Below, one piece after another: positions 1 to 6,796 of a stretch of 7,042 bases of DNA. The notes beneath the pieces are model-generated. The model saw only the letters and a program-made list of their open reading frames with translations, was not told the origin of the DNA and did not search any database. Numbering within the stretch: the first letter of the stretch is position 1; each line of letters opens with the position of its first letter. This DNA comes from an uncultured Collinsella sp. (lineage in GTDB: Bacteria > Actinomycetota > Coriobacteriia > Coriobacteriales > Coriobacteriaceae), in assembly GCA_900545875.1 (NCBI GenBank), contig URAQ01000085.1, positions 1 through 7,042 of the forward strand, given 5' to 3'. The translations under genes and the position numbers were made by a program.

Positions 1-289
1 CTCGAGCGAGCCCTATCCATGGAACGGGCAGATGGACTCCATTGAGATCAAGGTGCCCGGCCTGGCTGGCGTGGTGCTTAAGCGCCGCGGTCCCAGCAGC
101 TATAAGCCGCCCGTGGTCGAGGCCCCCAAGAAGGCGACGCGCAAGCGTGCGTCCTCGGTAAAGCCCAAGACCGCGGCTGCCAAGAAGACTCCGGCCAAGG
201 CGAAGGCTGCCAAGCCCGCTGCCAAGGCTTCGACCAAGTCCACCACGGCCCAAAAAGGCAGCCACCAAAAAGGCTGCTCCCAAGGCTAA
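1..289 (+). CDS. glgB: 1,4-alpha-glucan branching enzyme GlgB, C-terminal fragment with basic tail
   Basis: Only the 3' end is present; the reading frame (codons from base 2) is open to the left edge. GlgB cuts alpha-1,4 glucan chains and rejoins them as alpha-1,6 branches in cytoplasmic glycogen. The first residues visible, EPYPWNGQMDSIEIKVPGLA followed by GVVLK, match the end of the all-beta C-terminal domain of GlgB-type GH13 enzymes, where an NG..-SI-I-L-P-L pattern closes the last strands. The assignment rests on this short stretch and on position directly upstream of glgP-glgC-glgD-glgA; another GH13 enzyme such as a debranching enzyme is a weaker alternative. After KRRG the protein gains a Pro/Lys/Ala/Thr-rich tail not part of the usual enzyme, resembling histone-H1-like tails of actinobacterial proteins. 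As written, the frame ends in QKGSHQKGCSQG and stops at 287-289, but the tail composition continues one frame over, so the true end may be 326. Confidence 0.78.
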   Translation, partial: SSEPYPWNGQMDSIEIKVPGLAGVVLKRRGPSSYKPPVVEAPKKATRKRASSVKPKTAAAKKTPAKAKAAKPAAKASTKSTTAQKGSHQKGCSQG

Positions 290-326
290 GGCAGCTGCTG
301 TTAAGGCTCCTGCCAAGAAAGCGTAA
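255..326 (+). other. Out-of-frame continuation of the GlgB Lys/Ala tail
   Basis: In the frame starting at base 255 the sequence reads KKAATKKAAPKAK, then AAAVKAPAKKA, and ends at TAA 324-326. This keeps the Lys/Ala/Pro composition of the preceding GlgB tail, whereas the frame in use before base 251 turns into QKGSHQKGCSQG and stops at 289. One extra base near 248-256 (GCCCAAAAAGG, where GCCAAAAAGG would keep frame) explains the change. It may be a real indel, a sequencing or assembly error in a low-complexity region, or, less likely, a recoding site. I infer that the ancestral glgB ended at 326. Confidence 0.6.
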
Positions 327-351
327 CAAAGGCGTTACCACTGTAATTACC

Positions 352-366
352 CGCCCCGTGGGGGCG
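352..366 (+). other. GC-rich hairpin in the glgB-glgP spacer
   Basis: CGCCCC (352-357) and GGGGCG (361-366) form a perfect 6-bp stem with a GTG loop, about 26 bases after the tail-frame stop and 55 before glgP. No T-tract follows (TAGGATACAT), so it is not a classical intrinsic terminator. It could be a weak or U-less terminator for glgB, or an RNA stability or processing element. Confidence 0.4.
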
Positions 367-384
367 TAGGATACATGTCATAAC

Positions 385-419
385 CGTTCCGGGAGAAACA
401 TCCCCGGGGGAAAGGAACG
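385..419 (+). promoter_or_regulatory. Inverted repeat covering the glgP ribosome binding site
   Basis: CGTTCC (385-390) is the exact reverse complement of GGAACG (414-419). The right arm contains the GGA of the Shine-Dalgarno AAAGGA (411-416), which lies 4 bases before the ATG at 421. A competing stem, CCGGG (389-393) with CCCGG (403-407), extendable by two G-U pairs (387-388 with 408-409), shares bases with the left arm and would leave the ribosome binding site open. Both pairings are read directly from the sequence; any regulatory effect is inference. Confidence 0.35.
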
Positions 420-420
420 T

Positions 421-2847
421 ATGAATAAGATCTTCGACAACAAGCAGGAGTTTACCGAGCTCTATCGCGATGCCGTCACGAGCATCAGCGGCAAGAGCGT
501 CGAGGCCGCCAGCGACCTCGACCGCTTTAACGCCCTGGCCAAGCTCGTGGCCGAGAAGGCACGCACCGTTGCCACCAAGAGTGACGCCCGCGTCACCGCC
601 GAGGGCAAGAAGCGAGTGTACTACTTCTCGATTGAGTTTTTGATCGGCCGCTTGCTCGACAACTACCTGCTCAACTTTGGCGTGCGCGACATGGTCGCCG
701 AGGCGCTTGACGACATGGGCTTTGACCTGTCCGTCATCGAGAACCAGGAGCCCGATCCGGCGCTGGGCAACGGTGGCCTGGGCCGTCTGGCCGCATGCTT
801 CCTGGATTCCATGGCAGCCGAGGGCATTGCCGGCTATGGCAACGGCATGCGCTACCGCTACGGCCTGTTTAAGCAGGAGATCGTCAACGGCAGCCAGGTC
901 GAGGCCACCGACGAGTGGCTCACCCACGGCTATCCCTGGGAGGTCCGCCGTCAGGACAAGGCCGTGACCATCAAGTTTGGTGGCCACGTTGAGGGCTTTG
1001 AGGAGAACGGCCGCACGTTCTACCGCACGGTGGACACGCAGGATATCCTGGCCGTCCCTTATGACATCCCCGTCGTGGGCTATGCCGGCGAGACCGTCAA
1101 CAAGTTGCGCGTCTGGGCCGCCGAGCCGGTCGAGGAGCACTTTGACCTTGAGGCCTTCAACCGCGGCGACTATGCCCTGGCCGATGCTGAGCGCGCCGAG
1201 GCCGAGGCCATCAGCGCCATCCTCTACCCCAACGACGCCGGCGAGCACGGCCGTCTGCTGCGCCTGAAGCAGGAGTACCTGTTTGTCTCGGCCGGCATCT
1301 ACAGCCTGCTCGACACCTTTGAGAAGGAGCACGGCGAGAACTGGGAGCTGCTGCCGCAGTTTGTGGCCATCCACACCAACGACACCCATCCCGCCATGTG
1401 CGGCCCCGAGCTCATGCGCATCCTCATCGACGAGAAGAAGCTCGAGTGGGACGACGCCTGGAACATCGTGACGCAGGTCGTGAGCTACACCAACCACACC
1501 ATCCTGCCCGAGGCCCTGGAGAAGTGGCCCATCGGCATGTTCTCCAAGCTCCTCCCCCGCGTGTACCAGATCATCGACGAGATCAGCCGTCGTTGGCACG
1601 AGTCGTTCGACACCACGCAGGAGGGCTGGCAGGAGCGTCTGCGTCAGACCGCCATCCTGTGGGACGGCGAGATTCGCATGGCCAACCTGTCCGTGATCTG
1701 CAGCCATAGCGTCAACGGCGTGGCCAAGATCCACTCCGACATCATCAAGAACATCGTGCTCAAGGACTTCTACGCCCTGACGCCCGAGAAGTTCAACAAC
1801 AAGACCAACGGCATCTCGCACCGTCGCTTCTTTGCCGAGGCCAACCCCACCTATGCCAAGCTCGTGACCGAGGCCATTGGCGACGGCTGGCTCAAGGACG
1901 CCTTTGAGCTGGAAAAGCTCAAGGAGTTCCAGAACGATACCGAGTTCCTGAAGGCCGTGGGTGTCTCCAAGCGCGCCAACAAGGAGCGCCTTGCCGCCTA
2001 CGTTAAGGCCGAGACCGGTCTGGTCATCGACCCCAACACCGTCTTCGACGTTCAGGTGAAGCGCTTCCACGCCTACAAGCGCCAGCTCATGAACATCATG
2101 AAGGTGATGGACATCTACAACCGTCGCATCGCCGATCCCAACTTTCACGTGACGCCGACGACCTTCATCTTTAGCGGCAAGGCCGCCTCGAGCTACACCT
2201 TCGCCAAGGAGACCATCCGCCTCATTAATTCCGTGGCCGACGTCATCAACAACGACCCGCGCGTCAACGAGGTCATGAAGGTCTGTTTTATCCCCAACTT
2301 CCGCGTGAGTAACGCCCAGCTCATCTACCCCGCCGCCGAGATCTCGGAGCAGATCTCCACGGCCGGCAAGGAGGCTTCGGGTACGTCCAACATGAAGCTC
2401 ATGATGAACGGCGCCATTACGCTGGGCACCCTCGACGGCGCCAACATCGAGATCGCCGACCTGGCCGGCCGCGAGAACGAGGCCATCTTCGGCCTGACCG
2501 CTCCCGAGGTCGAGCAGCTCTGGGCATCCAACAGCTACTTTGCGTGGGATACCCTCAACGGCGACCGCGAGCGCCTGGGTCGCGTGATGGACGAGCTCAA
2601 GGACAACACCTTTGCGGGTCTTTCGGGCAACTTCGAGAGCATCTACAACGAGCTCATGAACAACAACGACCCCGACCTGGTCATGGCAGACTTCCGCAGC
2701 TACGTGGATGCGTGGGAGAAGCTCACCGGCAGCTACGGCGACCAGGAGACCTGGAACCGCAAGGCGCTGCTCAACACCGCCTCGAGCGGCTGGTTCTCGA
2801 GCGACCGCACCATTCGCGAGTACCGCGACGAGATCTGGCACGCTTAA
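421..2847 (+). CDS. glgP: Glycogen/maltodextrin phosphorylase (GT35), first copy
   Basis: This cytoplasmic enzyme uses phosphate to remove glucose-1-phosphate from non-reducing ends of glycogen or maltodextrin. The 808-residue length is normal for GT35 phosphorylases. Family blocks appear in order: VYYFSIEFLIGR (66-77), LGNGGLGRLAAC from 115, HTNDTHP from 318, YTNHT with H359, SHSVNGVAKIHS from 428, the phosphate/PLP block VKRFHAYKRQ with K547, R548 and K553, and the PLP-lysine block EASGTSNMK ending at K659. SGTSN replaces the common SGTGN, a conservative change. All key residues are present, so the enzyme should be active. The start is supported by AAAGGA 4 bases upstream and by N-terminal length. 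Lysine is coded almost entirely by AAG, a bias consistent with high expression. It follows glgB and precedes glgC. Whether it prefers glycogen or maltodextrin cannot be told from sequence alone. Confidence 0.96.
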   Translation: MNKIFDNKQEFTELYRDAVTSISGKSVEAASDLDRFNALAKLVAEKARTVATKSDARVTAEGKKRVYYFSIEFLIGRLLDNYLLNFGVRDMVAEALDDMGFDLSVIENQEPDPALGNGGLGRLAACFLDSMAAEGIAGYGNGMRYRYGLFKQEIVNGSQVEATDEWLTHGYPWEVRRQDKAVTIKFGGHVEGFEENGRTFYRTVDTQDILAVPYDIPVVGYAGETVNKLRVWAAEPVEEHFDLEAFNRGDYALADAERAEAEAISAILYPNDAGEHGRLLRLKQEYLFVSAGIYSLLDTFEKEHGENWELLPQFVAIHTNDTHPAMCGPELMRILIDEKKLEWDDAWNIVTQVVSYTNHTILPEALEKWPIGMFSKLLPRVYQIIDEISRRWHESFDTTQEGWQERLRQTAILWDGEIRMANLSVICSHSVNGVAKIHSDIIKNIVLKDFYALTPEKFNNKTNGISHRRFFAEANPTYAKLVTEAIGDGWLKDAFELEKLKEFQNDTEFLKAVGVSKRANKERLAAYVKAETGLVIDPNTVFDVQVKRFHAYKRQLMNIMKVMDIYNRRIADPNFHVTPTTFIFSGKAASSYTFAKETIRLINSVADVINNDPRVNEVMKVCFIPNFRVSNAQLIYPAAEISEQISTAGKEASGTSNMKLMMNGAITLGTLDGANIEIADLAGRENEAIFGLTAPEVEQLWASNSYFAWDTLNGDRERLGRVMDELKDNTFAGLSGNFESIYNELMNNNDPDLVMADFRSYVDAWEKLTGSYGDQETWNRKALLNTASSGWFSSDRTIREYRDEIWHA

Positions 2848-2883
2848 AGGCCGCGAGCTCCCCTTTGCCAGCACGGCATTACT

Positions 2884-2914
2884 CGACGGGCGCGACCGAG
2901 CGCCGCGCCCGTCG
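2884..2914 (+). terminator. Perfect 11-bp hairpin between glgP and glgC (possible terminator or processing element)
   Basis: CGACGGGCGCG (2884-2894) pairs without mismatch with CGCGCCCGTCG (2904-2914) around a 9-base loop, starting 36 bases after the glgP stop. The bases after it (CTAATGGGTTTA) contain no T-run, so it would be a U-less terminator or an mRNA stability/processing hairpin. Only 40 bases separate it from glgC, leaving little room for a new promoter, so an attenuating or stabilising role within one transcript is plausible. Confidence 0.5.
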
Positions 2915-2935
2915 CTAATGGGTTTAGGAACATCG

Positions 2936-2962
2936 ATGACAGAAGGAGAAATCGATGAGTAA
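2936..2962 (+). other. Possible 8-codon upstream ORF overlapping the glgC start
   Basis: ATG at 2936 opens a frame encoding MTEGEIDE and stops at TAA 2960-2962, overlapping glgC (ATG 2955) out of frame. AGGA (2926-2929) lies 6 bases upstream, a workable ribosome binding site. The octamer ATCGATGA occurs twice, at 2932-2939 and 2951-2958, giving each start codon the same local context. It could couple or tune glgC translation, or be chance; the glgC Shine-Dalgarno lies inside it. Confidence 0.2.
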
Positions 2963-4103
2963 GAAAGAATGCATCGCGATGCTCCTCGCAGGAGGACAGG
3001 GCAGCCGATTGGGGGCACTCACCCAAAAGATCGCTAAGCCGGCGGTTAGCTTTGGTGGCAAGTTCCGCATTATCGACTTTTCGCTCTCCAACTGCTCCAA
3101 CTCGGGCATCGACACGGTGGGTGTTCTGACGCAGTATCGCCCCTACCTGCTGCATGCCTATGTGGGCTCCGGCGAGGCGTGGGATCTTGACAGCCGCGAC
3201 GGCGGCGTGTCGATCCTGCCGCCGTACGAGACGCAGACCGGCGGCGCCTGGTATGCGGGCACGGCCGACGCCATTACGCAGAACCTCGACTACATCAAGG
3301 CCAACGACCCCAAGTACGTCCTGATTCTTTCGGGCGATCACCTGTATCGCATGGACTACCGCAAGATGCTCAAGACGCACATTGAGAACAACGCCGACCT
3401 CACGGTAAGCGTTATGCCCGTGCCGTGGGAGGAGGCCAGCCGCTTTGGCATCCTGACCACCGACCCCGAGGACGGCCGCATCACCAAGTTCACCGAGAAG
3501 CCCGATAAGCCCGATTCGAACCTCGCGTCCATGGGCATCTACATCTTCTCGGCCGACGTGCTGATCGAGGCGCTCGAGGAGGACGCTCTGGACCAGCGCT
3601 CGAGCCACGACTTTGGCAAGGACATCATCCCCAAGCTGCTCGGCGAGGGCAAGCGCCTGTACAGCTACGAGTTCCACGGCTTTTGGAAGGACGTCGGCAC
3701 CATCGCCAGCTTCCACGAGACCTCGATGGACTTGCTGGGCAATAACCCCGAGTTCGATTTGTTCGACAAGCACTTCCCCATCATGTCCAACATCACCACG
3801 CGTCCGCCGCACTACATTGGTCCGGACGGCCGCCTGGACGACTGCCTGGTCTCCAACGGCTGCAAGATCTACGGCACCGCGCGCCACTCGATCCTTTCGA
3901 CCGATGTCATCATCGAGGAGCGCGCTGTGGTCGAGGACTCCGTGCTGCTGCCGGGTGCGCACGTTAAGAGCGGTGCGCACATCTGCCGCGCTATTTTGGG
4001 CGAGAACTCCACGGTCGAAGAGGGCGTGAAGCTCGGCTCTGTCGATACCACCAAGGATACGGCCGTCGTTGGAAATGACGTCGTTATCGGGAAGGGGGAA
4101 TGA
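2955..4103 (+). CDS. glgC: Glucose-1-phosphate adenylyltransferase, catalytic subunit
   Basis: GlgC converts glucose-1-phosphate and ATP to ADP-glucose and pyrophosphate, usually the committed and allosterically regulated step of bacterial glycogen synthesis. The 382 residues match the Bacillota-type length. An N-terminal nucleotidyltransferase domain carries the nucleotide loop [11 protein letters not shown] (13-23, with R18), [10 protein letters not shown] with the catalytic/metal Asp at D128, the sugar-phosphate motif FTEKP with K182, and WKDVGT with D246. The C-terminal part (about 295-380) has hexapeptide-like repeats typical of the left-handed beta-helix domain of this family. The start is well supported: AAGGAG (2943-2948) sits 6 bases upstream. 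glgD follows after 4 bases, so translation is probably coupled and the products likely assemble together. Effector specificity cannot be read from the sequence. Confidence 0.97.
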   Translation: MSKKECIAMLLAGGQGSRLGALTQKIAKPAVSFGGKFRIIDFSLSNCSNSGIDTVGVLTQYRPYLLHAYVGSGEAWDLDSRDGGVSILPPYETQTGGAWYAGTADAITQNLDYIKANDPKYVLILSGDHLYRMDYRKMLKTHIENNADLTVSVMPVPWEEASRFGILTTDPEDGRITKFTEKPDKPDSNLASMGIYIFSADVLIEALEEDALDQRSSHDFGKDIIPKLLGEGKRLYSYEFHGFWKDVGTIASFHETSMDLLGNNPEFDLFDKHFPIMSNITTRPPHYIGPDGRLDDCLVSNGCKIYGTARHSILSTDVIIEERAVVEDSVLLPGAHVKSGAHICRAILGENSTVEEGVKLGSVDTTKDTAVVGNDVVIGKGE

Positions 4104-4107
4104 TCCG

Positions 4108-5235
4108 ATGATCAATCGCAAGGCCATCGGTTATATCACCGCTAACTACTCTTCGACCTACGGCAGCGTGCTGCTCAAGGACCGTCCCATCGCGTCCGTC
4201 CCGTTTTTGGGCCGCTACCGCCTGATCGACTTTCCGCTGTCCAACATGATGAATGCCGGCATTAAGACCGTCGGCGTCGTCATGCCGGGCAACTACCGCT
4301 CGCTGATCGACCACGTGGGCTCGGGCAAGGACTGGGGCCTGGACCGCAAGAAGGGCGGCCTGTTCATGGTGCCCGGCAACGCGTATGGCACCACCAAGGG
4401 CGGCATGCGCTTCCTGCTGCGCGACATCATCTCCAACAAGACGTTGTTCCAGCGCTCGGACAAGCCCTATGTTGTGATGATGGGCACCAACATCATCTTT
4501 AACATGGACCTCAACACCATCATCGAGGCGCACGAGAACTCCGGTGCCCAGATGACCGTGGTGTACTGCAAGGCCACGCGCAACGTCGATGACGAGACCA
4601 AGCTCGAGATTAACGAGAACGGCCGCCTGACGGGCGTGAGCGCCGGCGTCGTGTACGGCGACAACGCCTCCATGGACTGCTGCATCGTCAACCGCGAGAC
4701 GCTGCTCGAGATTATCGATCACTACCAGGCCGCCGACTATCTGGACCTGCTCGAGGCACTCCAGGGCGACTTTGGCAACATCGACGTGTGCAGCTACGAG
4801 TACAAGGGCGAGGTCGTGGGTGTGTTTAGCGAGAAGTCGCTGTATCGCCGCAGCATGGACCTGCTCGACCAGACCGTGGCCGACCAGCTCTTCGATCCCG
4901 AGCGCCCGATCCTGACCAAGGCTCACGACGTGCCGCCTTCGCGTTATGCGACCGGCAGCCACGCGTGCAACTCGATCATCTCCGCTGGCTGCATCATCAA
5001 GGGCACCGTGCGCAACTCGATCCTGTCGCGCGGCGTTGTGGTTGAGGAAGGCGCTTCGGTGACCAACTCGATCATTAACCAGAGCTGCATCATCAAGAGC
5101 GGCGCCCGTGTTGAGAACGCCATTCTGGACAAGAACAACGTGGTTCCCACCAACACAGAGCTTCGCGGCACGCCCGAGAACATCCTGGTGCTGGGCAAGG
5201 CTCCGTTAACTTCTGATACCACCATCGTACGTTAA
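4108..5235 (+). CDS. glgD: GlgD, non-catalytic GlgC-like subunit of ADP-glucose pyrophosphorylase
   Basis: This 375-residue paralogue of GlgC has the same fold order: nucleotidyltransferase-like domain, then hexapeptide-repeat beta-helix (about 285-355). Conserved scaffold segments remain (YRLIDFPLSNMMNAGIKTVG, VGSGKDWGLDRKKGG). Catalytic positions are lost. The GGxGxRL loop is replaced by ANYSSTYGSVL, the GlgC D128 position is N128 (GTNIIF), the FTEKP lysine segment reads VSAGV, and the Asp of WKDVG aligns with G238. In Bacillota, GlgD pairs with GlgC and changes its activity and regulation; I infer a GlgC-GlgD complex here. I chose ATG 4108, with AAGGGGGA at 4092-4099 as ribosome binding site, over an in-frame ATG at 4069. 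The earlier start would overlap glgC by 35 bases and add 13 residues outside the family pattern. Confidence 0.95.
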   Translation: MINRKAIGYITANYSSTYGSVLLKDRPIASVPFLGRYRLIDFPLSNMMNAGIKTVGVVMPGNYRSLIDHVGSGKDWGLDRKKGGLFMVPGNAYGTTKGGMRFLLRDIISNKTLFQRSDKPYVVMMGTNIIFNMDLNTIIEAHENSGAQMTVVYCKATRNVDDETKLEINENGRLTGVSAGVVYGDNASMDCCIVNRETLLEIIDHYQAADYLDLLEALQGDFGNIDVCSYEYKGEVVGVFSEKSLYRRSMDLLDQTVADQLFDPERPILTKAHDVPPSRYATGSHACNSIISAGCIIKGTVRNSILSRGVVVEEGASVTNSIINQSCIIKSGARVENAILDKNNVVPTNTELRGTPENILVLGKAPLTSDTTIVR

Positions 5236-5238
5236 CGT
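5229..5238. promoter_or_regulatory. 10-bp perfect palindrome at the glgD stop, next to a -35-like hexamer
   Basis: ACGTTAACGT is a perfect palindrome that includes the glgD stop codon. TTGGCA (5238-5243), one mismatch from TTGACA, directly adjoins it. The nearest -10-like hexamers are TAACAT (5259-5264, spacing 15) and TAGAAT (5266-5271, spacing 22), neither ideal. It may be an operator and promoter for glgA, but a palindrome this short can occur by chance. Confidence 0.15.
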
Positions 5239-5266
5239 TGGCACCGCAACATCGCTCGTAACATGT

Positions 5267-5302
5267 AGAATAGCCGCCCGGTTAGCGCCAGGCGGCTATT
5301 CT
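5267..5302 (+). terminator. Perfect 12-bp hairpin between glgD and glgA (terminator or attenuator)
   Basis: AGAATAGCCGCC (5267-5278) pairs exactly with GGCGGCTATTCT (5291-5302) around a 12-base loop. The A-rich outer left arm and T-rich outer right arm with a GC core are the shape of a factor-independent terminator in which the U-tract is part of the stem. It ends only 23 bases before the glgA start, so if it terminates transcription the glgA promoter must lie upstream of or inside it. That makes attenuation, or partial termination of glgCD read-through, the natural reading. Confidence 0.55.
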
Positions 5303-5325
5303 CGAATTGCAACATGGGAGACAAT

Positions 5326-6792
5326 ATGGCAGATTCCAGCAAAATGATGCAGATCGTGTTTGCCTCGGCCGAGTGCGCACCGTTTGTGAAGACCGGTGGC
5401 CTGGGCGACGTGGCGGGCTCGCTGCCTGCGGCGCTTGTGCGCGCCGGCGCCGAAGTTATCGTGATGGTGCCCAAGTACGCCACCATCAAGGACGAGTACA
5501 AGGCGCAGATGGAGCACTTCTCCGACTTTTACGTGAGCCTGGGCTGGCGCAACGAGTACTGCGGGCTCGAGAAGCTCGAGCACGACGGCGTCACCTATAT
5601 GTTCATCGACAACGAGCGCTACTTTGCGCGCGACTATCCGTACGGCTTCTTTGACGACGGCGAGCGCTTTGCGTTCTTCTCCAAGGCCATCACCGAGAGC
5701 CTGCAGCACCTGCCGGCCGGTTTTGAGTGTGACATCCTGCACTGTAACGACTGGCAGACGGCACTGGCGCCCGTGTTCTTGCGCGAGTTCTACCAGGGCC
5801 TGCCGCTGTATGACCGCGTCAAGACAGTGTTCTCGATCCACAACGTGGCGTTCCAGGGCCAGTTTAGCGACACCGTGATGGAGGACATCCTTGGTGTGGC
5901 GCATATTCCGGCGGCTGCCTCGCAGCTGCGTTGCGACGCCTGCAGCATCAACTACATGCTGGGCGCCCTGCGCTATGCCGACGCCATCACTACGGTGAGC
6001 CCCACCTACGCGGGCGAGATCCAGACGCCCGAGTTTGGCGAGGGCTTGGACGGCGTGCTGCGCGAGCGTTCGTACGCGCTGCAGGGCATCCTCAACGGCA
6101 TTGATGTGGCAGGCTTTGACCCGGCGACCGACAAGCGCATTGCCGCAAACTACACGGTTGATGACCGTTCCGGCAAGGCTGTGTGCAAGGCCAAGCTGCA
6201 GGAAGAGCTGGGGCTCGAGGTTCGCGATGACCGTCCGCTCATGGTGATGGTCGCGCGCCTGACGCGTCAGAAGGGCCTGGACCTGGTCATGTACGCGCTC
6301 GACCGCATTTTGGCCGGAGGCGTGCAGGTGGCGGTGCTGGGCACCGGCGACCGCGACTACGAGGACGGCTTGCGCTACTTCCAGGACAAGTACCCCGGCA
6401 CCATGGCTGCGCGCATCGAGTTCGATCCGGCGCTGTCGCAGCGTATGTATGCCGCCGCCGATATGTTCCTGATGCCTTCAAAGTTTGAGCCCTGCGGCCT
6501 GTCGCAGATCATCGCCATGCGCTACGGCACCCTGCCCATCGTGCGCGAGACCGGTGGCCTGAAGGACACCGTGCAGGCGTTTGTCGATTACGCCGGCACG
6601 GGCAACGGCTTCACCTTCGCCAGCTATAACGCGCATGACATGCTGCATGTGATCCGCGAGGCCTGCGGCGTGTTCCGCTATAACAAGCCCGCGTGGAACA
6701 AATTGATGCTCCAGGGCATGAAGAGCGACTTCAGCTGGGGCAGCTCGGCTGATAAATACATAGAGGTTTACCACTCTGCCCTGGGGTGGTAA
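5326..6792 (+). CDS. glgA: Glycogen synthase, ADP-glucose type (GT5)
   Basis: GlgA transfers glucose from ADP-glucose to the non-reducing ends of alpha-1,4 glucan in the cytoplasm. The 488 residues are normal for bacterial GT5 synthases. The N-terminal starch-synthase domain has the ADP-glucose loop KTGGLGDVAGSLP starting at K22, HNVAFQGQF, and the TTVSPTYAGEIQTPEFGEGL block. The C-terminal glycosyltransferase domain has MVARLTRQKGLDLV with R311 and K316, and FEPCGLSQ with E388 of the retaining-GT E-x7-E region, followed by GTLPIVRETGGLKDTV. All expected catalytic and binding residues are present. I chose ATG 5326 because GGGAG (5316-5320) lies 5 bases upstream; the in-frame ATG at 5314 would overlap that site and has no better one of its own. 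It sits between the glgCD pair that supplies its substrate and a second phosphorylase. Confidence 0.97.
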   Translation: MADSSKMMQIVFASAECAPFVKTGGLGDVAGSLPAALVRAGAEVIVMVPKYATIKDEYKAQMEHFSDFYVSLGWRNEYCGLEKLEHDGVTYMFIDNERYFARDYPYGFFDDGERFAFFSKAITESLQHLPAGFECDILHCNDWQTALAPVFLREFYQGLPLYDRVKTVFSIHNVAFQGQFSDTVMEDILGVAHIPAAASQLRCDACSINYMLGALRYADAITTVSPTYAGEIQTPEFGEGLDGVLRERSYALQGILNGIDVAGFDPATDKRIAANYTVDDRSGKAVCKAKLQEELGLEVRDDRPLMVMVARLTRQKGLDLVMYALDRILAGGVQVAVLGTGDRDYEDGLRYFQDKYPGTMAARIEFDPALSQRMYAAADMFLMPSKFEPCGLSQIIAMRYGTLPIVRETGGLKDTVQAFVDYAGTGNGFTFASYNAHDMLHVIREACGVFRYNKPAWNKLMLQGMKSDFSWGSSADKYIEVYHSALGW

Positions 6793-6796
6793 AACC
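6765..6796 (+). other. Hairpin spanning the glgA stop codon
   Basis: TTTACCAC (6767-6774) pairs exactly with GTGGTAAA (6786-6793), and GG (6765-6766) can add to CC (6795-6796) across a bulged A6794. The right arm contains the glgA TAA (6790-6792). No T-tract follows, so it is not a clear terminator. It could affect ribosome release, mRNA ends or coupling to the next gene. Confidence 0.3.

Noticed and set aside
78..341. 87-codon minus-strand open frame opposite the glgB tail
   Set aside because: Its Ser/Trp/Pro-rich text is the complement of the GCC-AAG repeats; no independent support.
335..375. Sigma-70-type promoter before glgP (TAGGAT 367-372 with upstream -35)
   Set aside because: Candidate -35 hexamers at allowed spacing match the consensus at only 2 to 3 positions, so it is no better than chance.
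301..3018. 905-codon open frame on the minus strand opposite glgP
   Set aside because: Third-position C/G preference on the + strand avoids TTA, CTA and TCA, which removes stops from one antisense frame. The translation is low-complexity (Val/Leu/Gly/Asp/His-rich) with no recognisable domain, while the + strand encodes a complete enzyme.
4069..4107. Upstream ATG as the glgD start
   Set aside because: It would overlap glgC by 35 bases and add [13 protein letters not shown], which does not look like the family N-terminus; ATG 4108 has a good ribosome binding site and family-like start MINRKAIGYI.
2844..4127. 427-codon minus-strand open frame opposite glgC
   Set aside because: Same antisense effect of codon bias; no family motifs, and it covers glgC almost exactly.
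4084..4962. 292-codon minus-strand open frame opposite glgD
   Set aside because: Antisense shadow of glgD with biased composition and no ribosome binding site or domain that I can recognise.
5314..5325. ATG 5314 as the glgA start
   Set aside because: The GGGAG ribosome binding site for ATG 5326 overlaps this codon, and the extra residues MGDN are not needed for the GT5 N-terminus.
5307..5654. 115-codon + strand open frame overlapping the glgA start
   Set aside because: Arg/Ala-rich out-of-frame shadow of glgA, without family motifs.
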